A stretch of DNA of 64,000 nucleotides from Calliphora vicina (GCF_958450345.1 NC_088783.1:24431701-24495700); one strand, 5' to 3'; positions 43,208 to 55,800 are shown, counted from the stretch's first letter. Numbers and translations are program-made. The notes: generated by a model from the sequence alone, not told the origin.

Positions 43208-46200
43208 TGTTCAACCATAATTGGCTTAGTCATTCTCAAAATCAAAATCTTTCTCGAATTTAGTTTAGCAGTCACTCTCATCCTTCCAGAAGACATAATT
43301 TCTGTAAGGTGAGTTCCCATTTGGAAGCTTGAAATTTATTTCCTTACACTACTGCATCTCAGAAGAGCCAATTTCGAAGTACATAATAAAATGATTTGGT
43401 TTTCTTCAGTATTTGTGAAAAAAATTAAAATTTTTACTGGTAATCTTATTCTTATTTAACCAAAAGTATTGCAGTTAATGTTAGAAAGATTCTGAAATCG
43501 AAAAATAAAATCAATTGGACTCTATATGAGACCATTAACTTGTCAATTCTTGTAGTCTTTGAGATGAACAGTTTACACCCATAAAAATATTCTGTAATGT
43601 AGGGTGGTGTAGATAGTTATATACAAAAAAATTCGATTAAAGTCATGCATGTTATTTTTTCCGTATTTTGAAGTTTTGGTAGAAAAACCAAAAACAATCA
43701 GCAAAAAAAAATTTAGAATACAAAAAAAGAAACGAAACAGGATGATGGTGTGAATGAAACCATTGTTTAGTTTGGTTATGGTCTAGCAATTTTCGTGTAT
43801 TATTCTTAATATTTTTTGTCAAAAAGAACTTTTAACAACACATTCTAACTGCCTTCTTGTGACAACAAAAGTGCATTGTTTGTCTTAGAATAAGAAATGA
43901 AGGTTTACCTAAAACTACCAGCCAATTGAACTGAAACCAAGAAAACAACCAAGATATGAAAAATGCTTCATAATTCATTTTCAAAAGAAACACTTCCACA
44001 ACTAAATTTTCTTCATAGCAATCTTATCATTCATTATAATTATGATTATTGTTGGTAATATGAGAATTTTTGTTTGTACTTGTGTACATACTTCAAAATT
44101 ATTTAACAACAGTTAATTATGCATAACGTTCAAAATAAACTAAAAGAACCAACAAAAAAAACTGAAGTGGAAATGACAAATTCTTAAGATATAAATTTAA
44201 ACATTTGGTGTAAGAAAGAATGGGTTTCATATTACATTGTAAGTTTCAATTTTCAGTTGTGTAATTTAATGTTCTATTTTTTCCTCTGCTTTGTTCTCTT
44301 TATGTTTTCTAGTATATTTTGTGATTTTCTGAAAAATCCTAATTCTCAAAGGTGTTATTTCATTCAATTAGATTTTCGTGGTACTAAATTAGGCGACATA
44401 AAATCATATTTAAGTTTCCTATTCCCATTTTCTATTCCCCTGCGGCCTTGTGTTGCGTTGTGAATTTTTAACAACGAGCCAAGAAACTGTAGTAACAATT
44501 AATTTTTTTAATTACTTTTACTTGTTATACATTTTAGTGTTTTACAACATATTTAGGAGAAAATAAAAACATAAAAAGGCTCATTAAAATGAAATGTAAT
44601 GAATGTGTAAATAAAGTAAACACAAATAAAATCTAATAAAATTAATACAAAAACATCTTTAAAATAAAACAAAAAAATACACTATCTTAAACTATAAAAA
44701 AAGATTTTATGAGATTTTCGCACTCTACCCCAAATATAACTTACGAAATACTTATAAAATTGGACTGTTTTTTAGAAAGACACGATAATACTTCGTTTCC
44801 AAGGTGATGTTATTTAAAACTGTTTAACAAATAGTTCTATTTTTCTTGAATTTAAAGAATAAATTTCATGAATGAATAGGATTTTGCTCACTTGTTTTGC
44901 AACCAGAAAGTCAAAAGTTTGTTATTTCTTTGAAATCAAATGTAATTTTAAACCTCTCATCAAATCTTTAAGAGAATTATATAAAAATACTATGAAAGCA
45001 TTTTCAAACATTTAAATTTAAACCATAGAGAATAGACATAGCGCGAAAACTTTCCTGTCAAAGAACTAACTCATTTGTCTGAAACCTAAGTGGTGGGAAT
45101 GTATTATTAAATTAGTGAAAACAAAAACAACACTCGTATGTGTGATTATTTTGAGTAATTTTTTTGTTTGAGTTTTTTTGTAGTTATCGCTCTATGTTTC
45201 TCTATGATTAAAAAATTTTCAATTTGAGAGCAAAAATTAAACGATAAGAATGTTACGATTCAAAATTATTCTCTCTATTTCGTATTCCTCCTTTTACGAA
45301 CGCTTACAAAATAAAAGGAGTTTTTTAACCCTCCATTACTCGCAACTGAAATAATCTCTTCACTTTTTAATTCGAAAACATAAAAATAATATAAAATGCA
45401 ATGTATTTAAAAGAGCAATACAAAAAATATTGCAGCAAAAATATTATTTTATCAAAAAATAGGGTGTTTAATAAAATTTACAATAAAAAAATGTTTGCCT
45501 GTTTGATAAAGGATTTTTGTTGGATTAATATTTAATTCAAAATCTTCAATAATTCTCAAAGACAAAATTAAAGATATACCCATTATAAATAAAAACGTTA
45601 TCGATTTCAGCATCTTAATATGTTTCAATATTTACCCAATTTACTCTTAATTACAAATTTCTCAAAACCCAAATAATTCAGCTTCCAAAAAGTTTTAACG
45701 ACCCCAAATTGTAATGATTTGTTGGAAATGAGAACAAAAAATTAAAATACAAATTATGCATGACGATCGAAAATAAAACTAAAACCTAATGAAAATTTTT
45801 CATTTGATTTGTCCACTCTTATCATACAGTAGTCATAAAATGGCTCAGAATCATTGGTTTGTTTTGAAAACTATTTACATAATTATAGCTCATATCGAAT
45901 CGTAAAAAATGTTCGACTTAAATTTGAAACTTTTTAACAAATACTTTAGTTTTATTACATTTCAAAACTATTTATTCCAACAAACGGTTTGTTATTCCCT
46001 TTAATCACCTTAAACATTTTGGTATCTTTATTTGAAATCTTTATTATAGTACTTGTATAATTTAATTATACTTTTAAGATGTTATAAACTTTTCATTTCG
46101 AACGAAAATTCAGTTTATTTGTTAACGCCACCCAATATTTGTATTTGTAATGAAACTTGCCGACACGAAACTACTGCATTTTCTTTCTCCGCCGTTATCT

Positions 46201-46769
46201 TCTTCAACAACACACACAACAATGCAACAATTAACGATTTAATGAGTTTTTGAAAGTTTAAAAATTAATTTATCTATCAGTTTTGTGGAACAAAAAAAAA
46301 ACAACAAGAAATCAACATCCAAAAAAAGAATCACTCAAATTCATTAAGTTTGAGAATCAATTTAAAATACAAATACACAGGAAAGAAAATATGTATTGAT
46401 CATATACACATGTAAGAATTTATGTGAGTGTGATTAATATAAATTTCAATTTATTTTCAATATCTATCAATAAAAATAAAGTTTAAAGCTGCTCGTAAAA
46501 GAACAATGAAACATATTTTTAAATAAATCTGGAGCATATCAAAAAATAAGTTCCAAATATTTATATACATATGTACATATTTATTCGTCTTTACACAATT
46601 TAAAGCATTTTTTTAACATCAATTAAAGTAGTTTACGAGTCATGTTTGATTTCAACTCTTTACTGATCGAATTTAATTCAAATGTATATATTTTAAAATT
46701 TAAGCATTTCAAAAGAATTAACTTATGCAAGAATGAAAATTGTAATATTGGTAAATATGATCCATCTAA
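43208..46769. other. AT-rich noncoding stretch
   Basis: The quietest block of the window: no repeat family, transposase motif or splice-flanked frame found on either strand. Small open frames at 44257-44463 and 46053-46253 have no motifs. Confidence 0.5.
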
Positions 46770-46908
46770 CACGCAGAGAAAAAATATAATTGGGCATGGT
46801 TACTGTAACCATTTCAATATTGTTACAAGTTTTTTAACTATATTATAGTCACAGTAACCATTTACATGATTGTGGTAACCATAATATGGTTACCACAATC
46901 ATGTAAAT
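46770..46908. mobile_element. Hairpin element, truncated copy
   Basis: Starts CACGCAGAGAAAAAATATAA and TTGGGCATGGTTACTGTAAC, runs through AGTCACAGTAACCATTTACA and GATTGTGGTAACCATAATAT, then turns back (GGTTACCACAATCATGTAAA) and stops. It equals the outer left arm of the element at 59154-59641 with a short return arm; the rest of the right arm is missing. Confidence 0.8.
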
Positions 46909-47003
46909 CAGGATCGCGAAATTAGTGAAAGTTGATTTTTAGAAGGTCGATACAGGGTCCTGGGAATTGATTTAATCCAACAAATACCAATAAGTATTTG
47001 TCA

Positions 47004-47142
47004 TTACCTTAATATAGAAAGACCTTAACTCGTGATTTTTAAGTCGAGACTTTGTGGCTAAATATGATATATGAGCGGAAATAAACGAAAATCTGGACTT
47101 ACAAAAAAATTCAAGAGTTAGTGTCTTTCTATATTAAGGTAA
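47004..47142. mobile_element. 139-bp palindromic element
   Basis: TTACCTTAATATAGAAAGAC at the left is exactly complementary to TCTTTCTATATTAAGGTAA at the right, and the match continues (CTTAACTCGTGATTTTTAAGTC against its partner) to about 45 bases per arm. Noncoding. Confidence 0.75.
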
Positions 47143-49227
47143 CGTAATATTCTTATTTCAATCCACAACTGATCCAAAGTTACATTTGCAGTACACCCCA
47201 CACTTGCATTTAAAATCTCCTAGAAATATTGGGAACAAGATAATATTCAGCAGAATTTAGATTTAATTCAACTGGAACCATATTATCAATACAAATGCCA
47301 AATGTTGTTTTCACAAAAAAAAAAATAAACCATGACTTGGCATATTCTGCTGCTTTAAACTAAAGTATTTTTTTGGTATTTTCTCCCATTTGCACACTCT
47401 AAAATTTTACACTCTCTTAATACACCTGATCTTATACGCCTACCATATCTGATAATCTACACAATAGTTAGTTTATTTGCAGGCGGCAAACTAACAAAGC
47501 AGTAGAAAAAACTGCAAGTCAAAAACCAACAGCTACAGTCGGTTTAATTTGACAGTTCAAAGTGAAAAAGAGGCAAAAAGAAGATAAAAAATAAAAGACA
47601 CAAGGCAAAATAAATAAAATAATACAACTGAACAAAAACGCAACATGTGTCTGACAAAATTGATAGATCGATAGTGTTAAAATAAAAATATATACAGACA
47701 ACAACAGCAACAAAAAAACAACCTACAAGAAATTATTTATAAAAGGATCTGGAAAAAAACACAACAAAAAATTGTTTAACAATTGTTAAGTGAATTAATA
47801 ATGACAAAAGCAAAAAACTAAAAATATGTATGTATATAAATTTCTCTCCTTTTTTTGTGAAATTTGAGGAAATGTTGGCGAAAAAAACTATGTACGAATA
47901 TGTTTCTATGCATGTAGACAAAACTCCAACCGTACGAATACGAGTAGTGATAGATACAAGATACAAAACATACAGCAAAAAAAAAAAACTATCATCCACC
48001 AAATGGTCATTTAGAGAGTTGTGTCGCTGAACAAGTGTTTAATACTTTTTGTACTACTTCCATCATGCATTGTCAAGGCATGAATGAAGAATGGCTTTAA
48101 ACGTAGAGAGTAGAGCTAGAGTACAAACATACATATGTATGTATAAATGCAGTGGCACAATAGTATATTTTACGTTTTCTGTTTTTCATTTATAGTGATG
48201 GCGGCGGTGAAGTTCTAAAAGTGCCAATGATGTGCACTTAATGACGACACCAAATACGAAGACAACAAAAAACTATAATACTATTGTATTCAACAATTCA
48301 AAAAAGGAAGAAAAAAAACTGAAATTGAAACAAAAAATTGACGCCATCATTGTTGTATGCGATTAAATGTTTTGAAAAGTGTAGAATTTTGTCTGAAAAC
48401 TAACCGTTTTCGACAATTTAATGCTGCATTAAGTGTAGCACCATTAAACAAAAAAAGAAGATTCGATACTTTTCTAGATACATAGATATGAGATGTGTGA
48501 GTAGGTGCATGGTTGAATTTGTGTGAGTGGCTGTTACCGCGTGTTACACGCCCTCAAGTACAAATAAATAAGTATGTGTTTTCTTATTTGGTTAATTTTA
48601 AACATATGTATGTATCTAGGTACATATGGATAGTTTTTAACCGCATTTATGAGTTATGCTGTGGAAGTAGCAGTAGTTTACTTAAACAGTAGCCTTTCTA
48701 AAGGCGGTTTATTTTATGCTTCTCTACTTACTTTCGGAAGATCCTTTTACTTTTGTTTATCTTCCTTAAAAATATAATTATTTTCGACAAATTGTAGGTA
48801 TAAAATTATATGTTTTCTTAGGTATTATTGATGGGAATTGACATTTAAGTGGTAATATTTCCTGTTTCTTCTTGTGTGAATTAAAGGTATTCATTTAGAA
48901 GTGGCAATTAAACATAATTGCAGTGATACTTGTTATACAATTTGTTAATAATTAATCATTCTAAAAATGATGCAGGGAATTGGAAATTCGATTAACACAT
49001 GAAAAGCTTATACATAAATTTTTACTTTATATAACATGAATTCCACCAAAGAGCATAATCTTTCGATTTTGACTATATTCAGTAAATTCATACCCTGGAG
49101 TCCTTTGGACATTTTAATTCGTATTCTTGTGAATTTAAAAAAATCGCGATTTTATTCACGATTTAAATTATCTTAAAAATGAAGACAATTTATTTGGGCT
49201 TTAACTTTAAATATTTTTATGTTATGA
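47143..49227. other. AT-rich noncoding stretch
   Basis: No repeat family or gene recognised; AAAC and CAA-rich runs account for the open frames at 47519-48030. Confidence 0.45.
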
Positions 49228-50540
49228 GGGTGGGACAAAAAGTCCGTGCGTTTTTGAATGAGACTTAAAATCTGGTCGCTCTTAAGCTGTAAAATCTACA
49301 TAAAGAAAAATGCGACTTAATAATGTTCAACCATAAATTTATTAGCAATTATACCTATGGAAAAATGAACTAGTTAAATATCTTTATTTCTAATATAAAT
49401 TCTAGTTTTTGACTTGATGGTACCCATTAACTTTTGCACAATTTTTCGGTTCACCTGCGCTGCGTATATGTATATTCCAAGCAGATAACATTTTTTTATT
49501 GTCGATAATAGCGCTTCCATTTTTCTTTAATTTAGCTTTGACAATAGCCCAATATTTTTCAATTGCCCGAAGTTGGGGAAAATTGGATGGGTTCATATGT
49601 TTTGGTATTACATCGACTTTGTTGCTTCGACACCAATCCATGACAGCTTTGGAATAGTGGCAGGAAGCCAAATCGGTCCAAAACTTTACTGAAAAATGGT
49701 GTTGTCTAAATAAGGGGTTGCAAACGTTTTTGAAGACATTCTCTGATGTAAATATCCAAAGTCATAGTTGTAGAGGTTACAAACAGAGCACTCTTAAGAC
49801 CGCAACTGCAACTAGCTTGCCATTTACCTTCTTACCTAATTTATCCATTTTGGTATATTTATATTTTTGATTGACATTCCTGCGGCTCTCTGCAATATAA
49901 AATTTAAGTCCTGGTAGCTGTTGAAGGTCTATTTTCACATACGTTTCATTATCCATGATAAATTTTGTCAAAACTTGTTCGTAAAGTAAACGGGACCGTT
50001 TTACAGCAGTAATATTTTGCATTTCAGTACGATTTGGATATTTAATGATACGATATGACCTAAGCCAGCATCCAGGCGTATTCTTCTTGCTGTACTACGA
50101 CTGGTTTTATCATTATCAGATAAACCAGGATTTTTTTTAATACGCACTATTTTCGTTGTAGGGCCTTGGTATCCTCTGCTAACTTTTTTAGTTTCTTTAC
50201 GATCCATGCTTAAGGTTCCTCTGTAACGTTTTATAACATCATTTATAGCACTTTTTGAAAATTTAGTTTTTTTGCTATCATTGCATGTTGGATTTTTTTA
50301 GAAAATTGTGGAAAATTTTTTTTTTTTTTTGATTTTCCATAGCTCGCCACGGGTACAAAAATTAATATACTAATTTGAAATCTTGACAGAATAACTGCTG
50401 GTTTATTTAGAAAGTCATACCAAAAGAAAACAAAAATGTTTCCACTAGTTTTTTGTAAAAAGCTTCTACAGTGCGACCGGATTTTATGTGAACAATGCTT
50501 TAAGTTTTTGGTTCCTCTTTGAGCAATACAAAAATTCTCC
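49228..50540 (-). mobile_element. Tc1/mariner/IS630 element with D37E spacing, inactive
   Basis: Broken minus-strand frames join into one transposase: FSKKIQHAMIAKKL and SMDRKETKKVSRGYQG (DNA-binding part), KRSRLLYEQVLTKF, IMDNETYVKIDLQQLPGLKF, a frameshift, then FWTDLASCHYSKAVMDW, VDVIPKHMNPSNFPQLRAIE and KYWAIVKAKLKKNG. From the second aspartate (DLASCHY) to the glutamate in LRAIE there are 37 residues. The first catalytic aspartate, expected in a MDDET motif, is asparagine here (MDNET). Inner inverted repeats TAAAATCTGGTCGC (49268) and TAAAATCCGGTCGC (minus, 50481) support the ends. Upper limits of the element are approximate. Confidence 0.8.
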
Positions 50541-50547
50541 AATTTTT

Positions 50548-51065
50548 TTTATCCCTTCCAAAAAATAAAATTTGTCGAGGTCATCAAAATAAATATTTTT
50601 TGTAAGATGATTTCATCGTTTTAGTCAAATCTCTTTCCGCCGAGACATTTCTTCAGATTTGGAAACAATATATAGTAACTCGGGACTAAATCCGGAGAAT
50701 AAGAGGTAGCATTTCGTAGCCTAACTCATGGGTTTTTTCAACGCAAACTACATATGTGTGTACTCTCTCTTGTGCACCCGATTGTGAGTAAATGCTGCAG
50801 TCATCTTACGAAAAGTATACTCATACCCAAGTGATCATTAAAATTGAAACCACTCAGCCATGTGAGATGCCTATGGCTTCCACAATCTCTCGCACTTTCA
50901 ATATCCGATCGGCAAAACCATATCGTAATTTTTTTCAATTGTTTCGGATGTAGAGACCTCAAAGAATGTTCGTCATCTTCCGTGCTTGTACGTGGAGAAC
51001 ATTTTTTAATGCTGAATTATTGTTGTCACAATGAATTTATTTTCTCTAATTCATCCACTATTAAA
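50548..51065 (-). mobile_element. Mariner family B (irritans-like), internally deleted (copy 1)
   Basis: Reading minus: an N-terminal part with RILKVREIVEAIGIS and LNDHLGYE, then TTTACTCACAATCGGGTG (from the VPRLLTI block), about 30 bases of filler, and directly THELGYEMLPLILRI..., PNLKKCLGGKRFD, DDLDKFYFLEGI. The central third with the first and second catalytic aspartates is gone. HELGYE and LKK.LGGKRF are characteristic of irritans-subfamily mariners. Confidence 0.75.
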
Positions 51066-51854
51066 CAATAAATTTAATAACAGTTACAAAATAACGTTAC
51101 TAATAAATAATAACTAATATTTATCATGAAAAATATACATAATTTCAAAATTTTAAAGTGCAGCGTATAAGCCTTATAAGGCTTATCTAAGAAATTCTTA
51201 TCAAATGACACGGAGTAAACTCGTTTTGGTTAACCATCCCTATTTTTTTTTATATTTTTGTGTAAGTAGTAGTATTTCCTCCATATGCATGAGTGACAGT
51301 TGGCTCATTAATTTGATCTTGTTGTCAGTCATGTTTGTGAAATGTACGTTAGATTAACTGATCCATTAAATTGTCCTTTATGTTGTTAGAAAACATAAAC
51401 ATTTTTTTTTTCAAAATAGTTGTGACATATTGATGCATTCACTCACTAACTCACCAACTTACTTAAACTCAACTAATGTTGCAGGCAAATAAAATGTTTG
51501 TTGGCCTAGTTAACCTTTTGTCTAATTAACGCTATGATATATGATGTGAAAGCATTAACGGAAGTCATTTTATAGTAAAAGCAAAAAACAAATACAAAAT
51601 AAACATGGCTAGAAAATAACAATCAAAATAGTTAATATGTAGTCGAATACTACGGGAATGAAGATTACAGTGTCGTTCAAAATTCTTGGAAAAAGTAAGA
51701 GAGTTACAAATTTGTATACAATTCAAATAAGAAAAAAAACTATACCAAACATCCAAAATCTATAAAAATTAGAACTTTTCAATAATTTGTTTAGTTAAAA
51801 AATAACGGAACTGTGGTACTCATCAGGTTATCTTCATAGTCGTTAATAACACTT
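51066..51854. other. AT-rich noncoding stretch
   Basis: Contains the palindrome TAAGCCTTATAAGGCTTA near 51169-51186. No gene seen. Confidence 0.5.
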
Positions 51855-51980
51855 TTCCATCTTAGTGACCAAATTTCCGAATAACAGTTGCTGACAGTCA
51901 TCGAACCGAAAGATTCAGTATTCAATGAAAATCAGCCTAATCTACCTCATAGATTCGGCTGAATTATATTGGGTGACAAT
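51855..51980. repeat. REP-5-like fragment
   Basis: Words AACAGTTGCTGACAGTCATC, GAACCGAAAGATTCAG and AATGAAAATCAG echo the REP-5 order; the match is weak. Confidence 0.3.
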
Positions 51981-52308
51981 GGTAGGGCGGGGAAATAATT
52001 CAAATCAACTTTGCCCTTAGGTCTAAAATAGATTTTGAGCTTGCGTAATATGTTGTATTTAGTGCTGTTGTTGAAACAGCAAATACATAAAAATATAAAA
52101 GTAAAATTCAAAAAAATACAAACTTTTTTTCTCTAAACTTTTAATAAAGTTTATAGAAATTTGGAGCTGAATTTAAAAATGAAAAAAAATCCAAAATTAT
52201 TATCCTGGTTCACAATATCTACCTGTTGATGCTAATTTTTCACAAACTATGTAGTGAAGCACAACGTATTTTTAAATCTCCGCAATGTCAAAATCTATTT
52301 TAGACCTA

Positions 52309-52840
52309 TTTATTTTATTTTTCAATATAATCTCCTTTGAACTCTATGCAATTTGACAAAGTTTCTCAAATTTGATTATCCCTTCCTAAAAATAAGATTT
52401 GTCGACGTCATCAAAATAGGTATTTTTGTGAGATTGGAGTCAAATCTCTTTCCGCTAAGACATATCTTCAGGTTTGGAAATAGTCACTCGGATCTAAATT
52501 CGAAGAATAGGGTGCAAGAGCGAGCATTTCGTAGCCTAATTCATGCATTTTTGCCATGGAAACTGTACATGTATGTATCACTTTCTACACCCGATTGTTA
52601 GCAAACGCGGCAGCAGAAAGGTTTCTAATACCCAAGTGATCATTCAAAATTGAAACCACTTAGCGTGAGATGACTATGGCTTCCACAATATCTCGCACTT
52701 TCAATCTCCGATTTTCTATTGTTTCTGGTGTAAAGACCTCAACTGGGCGACCAGAAAATTCAGCATCTCTCGTGCATGCACACAACGAAATTCAGTAAAC
52801 CACTTTTTTACAATAGTTTTTTTTTCTAAAAAAATAATGC
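52309..52840 (-). mobile_element. Mariner family B, internally deleted (copy 2)
   Basis: Same architecture as the copy at 50548. Reading minus: WFTEFRCVHARDAEFSGRPV, NRRLKVRDIVEAI, LNDHLG, CCGCGTTTGCTAACAATCGG, the same roughly 30-base filler, then VSMAKMHELGYEMLALAPYS, a frame with PSDYF, and the tail IEFKGDYIEK. Copies 1 and 2 share the deletion junction and filler, so they derive from one deleted parent. Confidence 0.8.
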
Positions 52841-52924
52841 CTAATTAGCAGACGAAATTCATATTTGTCAAATTACTACGCATGATTTCCATAGATACAA
52901 AATTAATTTTCATTCGGATACCTT

Positions 52925-53195
52925 AAAATCATTTTCGAAATTGGGGCCATGATGATTTCTTTTTATATGAAACTTATTTATGTTGAATTTTATGTGGACA
53001 ACATTTTTATGGGATTTATGCTCGTTAAAGTGTTACGAAGGTGGGCTTTATCTGGAGGATATTTTTATGAGAACTAGCTGAAATAATGAAACGATTTCAA
53101 CCAGTTTCGATAGGATTCGTCCTTGTGCCAAATTTTATCGAAACATTTTCAAAATAGCAATCTACAGAGAAAGTGATTCTGAGTCTAGTGGCGTT
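52925..53195 (+). repeat. REP-1 dispersed repeat, degraded (copy E)
   Basis: ATATGAAACTTATTTATGTT, GAATTTTATGTGGACAACAT, GCTCGTTAAAGTG, GTGGGCTTTATCTGGAGGAT, GATAGGATTCGTCCTTGTGC, and GAAAGTGATTCTGAGT follow REP-1 order. Both ends are lost. Confidence 0.6.
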
Positions 53196-53495
53196 AAATC
53201 CCAGGATCTTAGTAGCCAATTAAGGTCAACTCCACGAGGGATAAAATGTTCCATATATATCGTTCAACTGAGTCAAAAATAAATTGGTTATCATAAACAA
53301 CGTCATTTTCGGAGAAGTACTGACGTAATAACTTTGGTCCAAAATCCGCACAATAAAGAACTTTTTGTTAAGGAAGCACCTGGTGGATCACGTGTGGGTT
53401 GACGTTGTCACATATATGCCAATTTTGGTTATTAACGTAGCTAATTATCCAAAAATCCTTCTCGTCACTAAATATGAGAAAACTTTATAATCAAA
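53196..53495 (-). pseudogene. Degraded DDE transposase fragment (DLTPLD type)
   Basis: Reading minus with many frame changes: FSYLVTRRIFG (first catalytic region, aspartate unclear), YVNNQNWHICDN and NPHVIHQVL, GFWTKVITSVLLRK, NQFIFDSVERYIW, and finally RSWDLTPLD at the edge. Order and motifs match the family of 40655-41015. It directly abuts the REP-1 fragment. Confidence 0.6.
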
Positions 53496-55135
53496 ATGAG
53501 TGATCGTTAGTACAGTTGCCATCATCATAAGGATTTGGACGTAGTGCTTAACATTTCAACAGTTTTGATATAATAGATTACAGCGGAAGATTGTCAATAT
53601 TTCAAATGGCAACTCGTATCATCATAGCATGTTTTGGTAAAAACTTAATAACAGTGTTTTTGAAAAACATCAAAAGTTTGAAAAGTTTTATGTCTTTGAA
53701 GGTTATCATTGAAAGTTCAATATTATTTGGTTATTAAATAATTTTGACATTTTGTTAGATTATCTAGATATAGTAAGTTATCAAACCATTTTTAAGTTTT
53801 ATTTGAAATATTATGCTCGACACTATATATACATATGACCGCATAAATATTGCTGTCTATCTATATTTGTTATAGTTTTTATCAACTCTCTACACCATAT
53901 TGAAGTAGACTCTTCATTTTGAACTTCCGTTTTGCTGTAGGGCTTTTATGTCAGCTATAACTATCTATCAGTTTGTGTGTGTGTATATCCGACACACTGC
54001 ATAGTGTAAAACTTCAAATACATATTAAAACAAATGATGATGAGAAATTGCGTAAAATTCTCACAGTATAATTATAAATCCATTAATGTTGGCTGAATAT
54101 AAATATTTCAAAAAGAAATAATACAACATAAAAGCCACAAAATTATTATTAACTCTGGATGGACACAAACTTAAGAATTCATGAGCATTTGTCTAATTTG
54201 CGGACATCTGCAAAAGAAATACAGGTTGAATAAGCTTCGGTGTTTGGTGTTTAATTTTTGAAGGGAAAACGAAAATGATGACCATAATAAAATTAAACAT
54301 GTTTCGAATTGCAATTCATGATGCAGTTTTAAAGAACACAAAACCAAAAAATAACATTAAAGGAACATAAAACATTAACAGTATCAAATTCCTTAAGCTG
54401 TCTGTCTGTACGCCTTGTCTGTCTCTCTGTGTGTTGCATTACGAAAACACTCTTACTTAAAGTCTTATGTTTTGAAAGATGAAAATAAAATCCAATAAAA
54501 AATACATATTTATAATTTCACTGTGATGTGACCGCTTTGGTATTCAAATCTGAACATGTGTGTCTGGTGTATTTTTGGTCAATTGAAGTGCGTTAAGTAC
54601 TTGATTTGAGAAGATTATGTCAACATGGTTTTTTGCTCTGTTTAATGTTGTTAGTTTAGCCAGTCAGCCTGCCAGCTAGCCAGCTAGCCAGCCAGCCAGC
54701 CCGAGCAATGTATCGTATTTCATTAAGGGTGTGGCCAGAGTGTCAGTAACACCAATTGTGGCATATATAAATATGTTGCATAAACATAAGATTTCACAAA
54801 GAAGCAACCAAAAACATCACCCAAAGAGGAGATTGTATAAAACAAAAAAAAAAATATTTATACAAAGAATGAAAATTAAATCAAATTGACATGAACACGG
54901 ATATTGAGCGGATGTTTACACACAAAATTGAGGACACGCGTTGAAAGATGAAGATTGAAATAAATAAGATTTTCTTGAGTATACGCATGTATATGTTGGA
55001 ATATATGTGTGTTGGAATATGTGATTGAGTAGTGTAGTTTTACTTCCAAATTAGTCTGGGTGAGAAAAACTCCAATGATTTACAAGAATGATTTAGCTGT
55101 TGTGCATTTTAAGGAGAATGTCAGTCATCACTTAC
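53496..55135 (-). other. Noncoding stretch, probably intron
   Basis: Reading minus, begins with the donor GTAAGT of the small exon. Contains the (AGCC)n block at 54656-54702 (CAGCTAGCCAGCTAGCCAGC). No other exon recognised. Confidence 0.45.
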
Positions 55136-55172
55136 CCTGCTTTGAGTTTGTCATTTCGTTGCGGTTTCAAAT
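55136..55172 (-). CDS. 37-nt internal exon with strong splice sites
   Basis: The acceptor is a run of nine T, then ATTTTAG, at 55173-55174; the donor is AGG|GTAAGT at 55135, a perfect consensus. The exon has one frame ending in phase 2 without stops: LKPQRNDKLKA plus GG. Those two bases join the leading C of the terminal exon at 15658 as GGC (Gly), giving LKPQRNDKLKAG before AYFDKFERDIY. This agreement of phase, strand and open frame is the reason to link the two, across an intron of about 39.5 kb. The 5' end would need an upstream exon in phase 1, not found in 55.2-64 kb. Alternatively the ATG inside (MTNSKQG) could make this a 5' exon. A chance splice-site pair cannot be excluded. Confidence 0.45.
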
Positions 55173-55454
55173 CTAAAATAAAAAAAAACAAATTGTTTAA
55201 ATGTAATTTTATTTTGTTTATTTTAAACTAAAACATAAGATTCAAGAACAAAAAAACTGTGAAAATTTAATAGGCTCTTTAAGGGCTGAAGTCTAATCTT
55301 GAAGTAGTGGTTTAGCTGATAAATGTGAGATGTATGTAAACTAAAATTAAACAGGATGTGTTTATTTTTAATTCAATATAGAAAATACAAGTTGTTACTT
55401 TGTTTACCGATACAGTATCTTTAGAGTGTTAAGCGTCATAACCAAAGGAGCTTT

Positions 55455-55800
55455 GTCAAAATGCCTGTTCTTCTGCTGAAATCCATCGACGATGTCACAA
55501 ATAATATGCAGTACATAATGCACAAGATCGCGAAGAAATGGAATTATCATAGTGGCCACCAGCTGTACGTAGAGTTCAGAAACTAGTTAAGCAAGACGTT
55601 TCTCAGGACAGGGTCTTGTCCTCATTCCTATTTATCTACTCACTGAACCTACTACCGAACTACCGTAGCATGGCTTCAATTTATTAACCTTGTTTAATAA
55701 ACGTAAGAGCAACAATTATCAATTATATCATCGGCGATACTCTTGAACACCTGGAGGAAAGATTAGGAACAATGTTCTAAAAGCTCTAGTATTATATTAC
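55455..55800 (+). mobile_element. Non-LTR retrotransposon reverse-transcriptase remnant, 5' part
   Basis: Frame pieces RRVQKLVKQDVSQDRVLSSF and LFIYSLN correspond to the VPQGGVLSPLLFNLY region of jockey- or R1-type reverse transcriptase, and about 100 bases later SYYIIGDTLEHLEERL stands where the YADD catalytic box lies, already altered. Heavily decayed. The C-terminal part is at 56935-57150; a mariner copy sits between. Confidence 0.5.
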
